Source of the DNA: Nissabacter sp. SGAir0207
GTDB taxonomy: Bacteria; Pseudomonadota; Gammaproteobacteria; Enterobacterales; Enterobacteriaceae
Direction of reading: 5' to 3'
Assembly (NCBI RefSeq): GCF_005491205.1
Contig: NZ_CP028039.1
Location: 1-64,000, forward strand
DNA: 64,000 nt
Numbering within the stretch: position 1 is the stretch's first letter; every line of letters begins with the position of its first letter. Below are positions 63,744 to 64,000 of this stretch, one piece after another. Position numbers and translations under genes: made by a program. Under the pieces are notes generated by a model that ran no database searches, was not told the origin of the DNA, and was given only the letters and a program-made list of their open reading frames with translations.

Positions 63744-64000
63744 TTCATTTGAAAATGATAATTGGCAAGCGCCAGAAAAGGGAAGAGCCGCCCGGGGGCA
63801 GCTCTTGTTCATCAAGGTAAGTTGAATCTTAACTGAAATCGATAACGACGGTCATGTGAATGCCAGGGCACTTTAATGAACCCAGGCACCAAAAACAATA
63901 CGTGATGCTCGGTCAGGCGGCTTTTTTTTCGGGTGGTGGAGTGGCAGTTTTTTGTTTACTGACGTGCCAGAAAAGCTTTCTGCGGCGATTACTTAGGCGA
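63744..64000. other. Terminal stretch without a recognised gene
   Basis: I find no gene, repeat or site I can support between the terminator and the end of the window. Confidence 0.4.

Noticed and set aside
1..64000. loxP/cre, C1 repressor operators, pac site, tRNA genes, insertion sequences
   Set aside because: I looked for each by eye and saw no convincing example; absence cannot be certain without a computed search.

Overview
The window is most of a phage-plasmid of the P1 lineage from an enterobacterium. The evidence is a P1/RepFIB-type RepA initiator with iterons on both sides, a portal gene followed by a head protease next to a darB remnant, a T4/P1-like contractile-tail gene set, a fused cytosine/adenine DNA methyltransferase, a phd/doc addiction module, an Enterobacterales-type RdgC, a lambda-R-type endolysin and a HicAB module. 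I saw no terminase (pac) genes, C1-type repressor, cre or tRNA, so the element probably continues beyond both ends. All family names rest on reading motifs by eye; no database search was run.

Layout. (1) 1-5118 is an accessory island: an exported protein, a low-GC PRTase + DprA-like pair resembling the ShosTA defence system, a VOC protein, several copies of a GTCCGCTT hairpin and a roughly 48-bp inverted duplication. The island abuts a truncated darB (5119-5763). (2) 5843-8616 holds portal and head protease on the + strand. (3) 8774-15078 is a + strand early/maintenance region: an Acb2-like anti-CBASS protein, a RepL-like lytic replication protein, a broken ProQ/FinO gene, HigBA, a lone MqsA, a lone XRE regulator, HicAB and a small Gly/Ser-rich protein. 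(4) 15187-17843 is the plasmid core on the - strand: RHH + ParA partition genes with TTAATATTAA palindromes, RepA, and an origin with DnaA boxes, four GATC heptamers and five iterons. A second iteron array lies beyond repA. (5) 17898-46157 is a long run of - strand late operons: endolysin, Dar-type internal head proteins, holin, tail fibre and chaperone, baseplate wedge, tape measure, tube, sheath, capsid, spanins and PAAR tip. (6) 46334-49000 is a low-GC accessory island with membrane proteins and an antitoxin pseudogene. (7) 49091-54305 is a DNA-metabolism operon: a degenerate ATPase-like protein, the Dcm-Dam fusion, a glycosyltransferase-like protein and RdgC. (8) 54391-59891 is a second baseplate/spike operon. 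(9) 60207-64000 is accessory: a DUF3800 protein, a GNAT-like protein, Phd-Doc and a PH-domain membrane protein.

How it fits together. Nine - strand operons start with the same promoter architecture, A(G/A)ATGYWAS-N6-TANNNT, with no obvious -35. This places the conserved 9-mer near -23, as in P1 late promoters that need a phage activator. The 9-mers and spacing were read directly. They tie lysis, fibre, tube, capsid, spanin/PAAR and baseplate genes, and the darB remnant, into one late regulon.

Sequence quality. Six genes are interrupted by single-base shifts in short G/C runs, and all six are repaired by adding one base. This pattern suggests homopolymer under-calling in a long-read assembly, so those genes should not be called pseudogenes without checking. 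A seventh shift, in the gene between tail tube and tape measure, has the opposite sign and lies on a CCC-TTT-C sequence. It could be a real +1 programmed frameshift.
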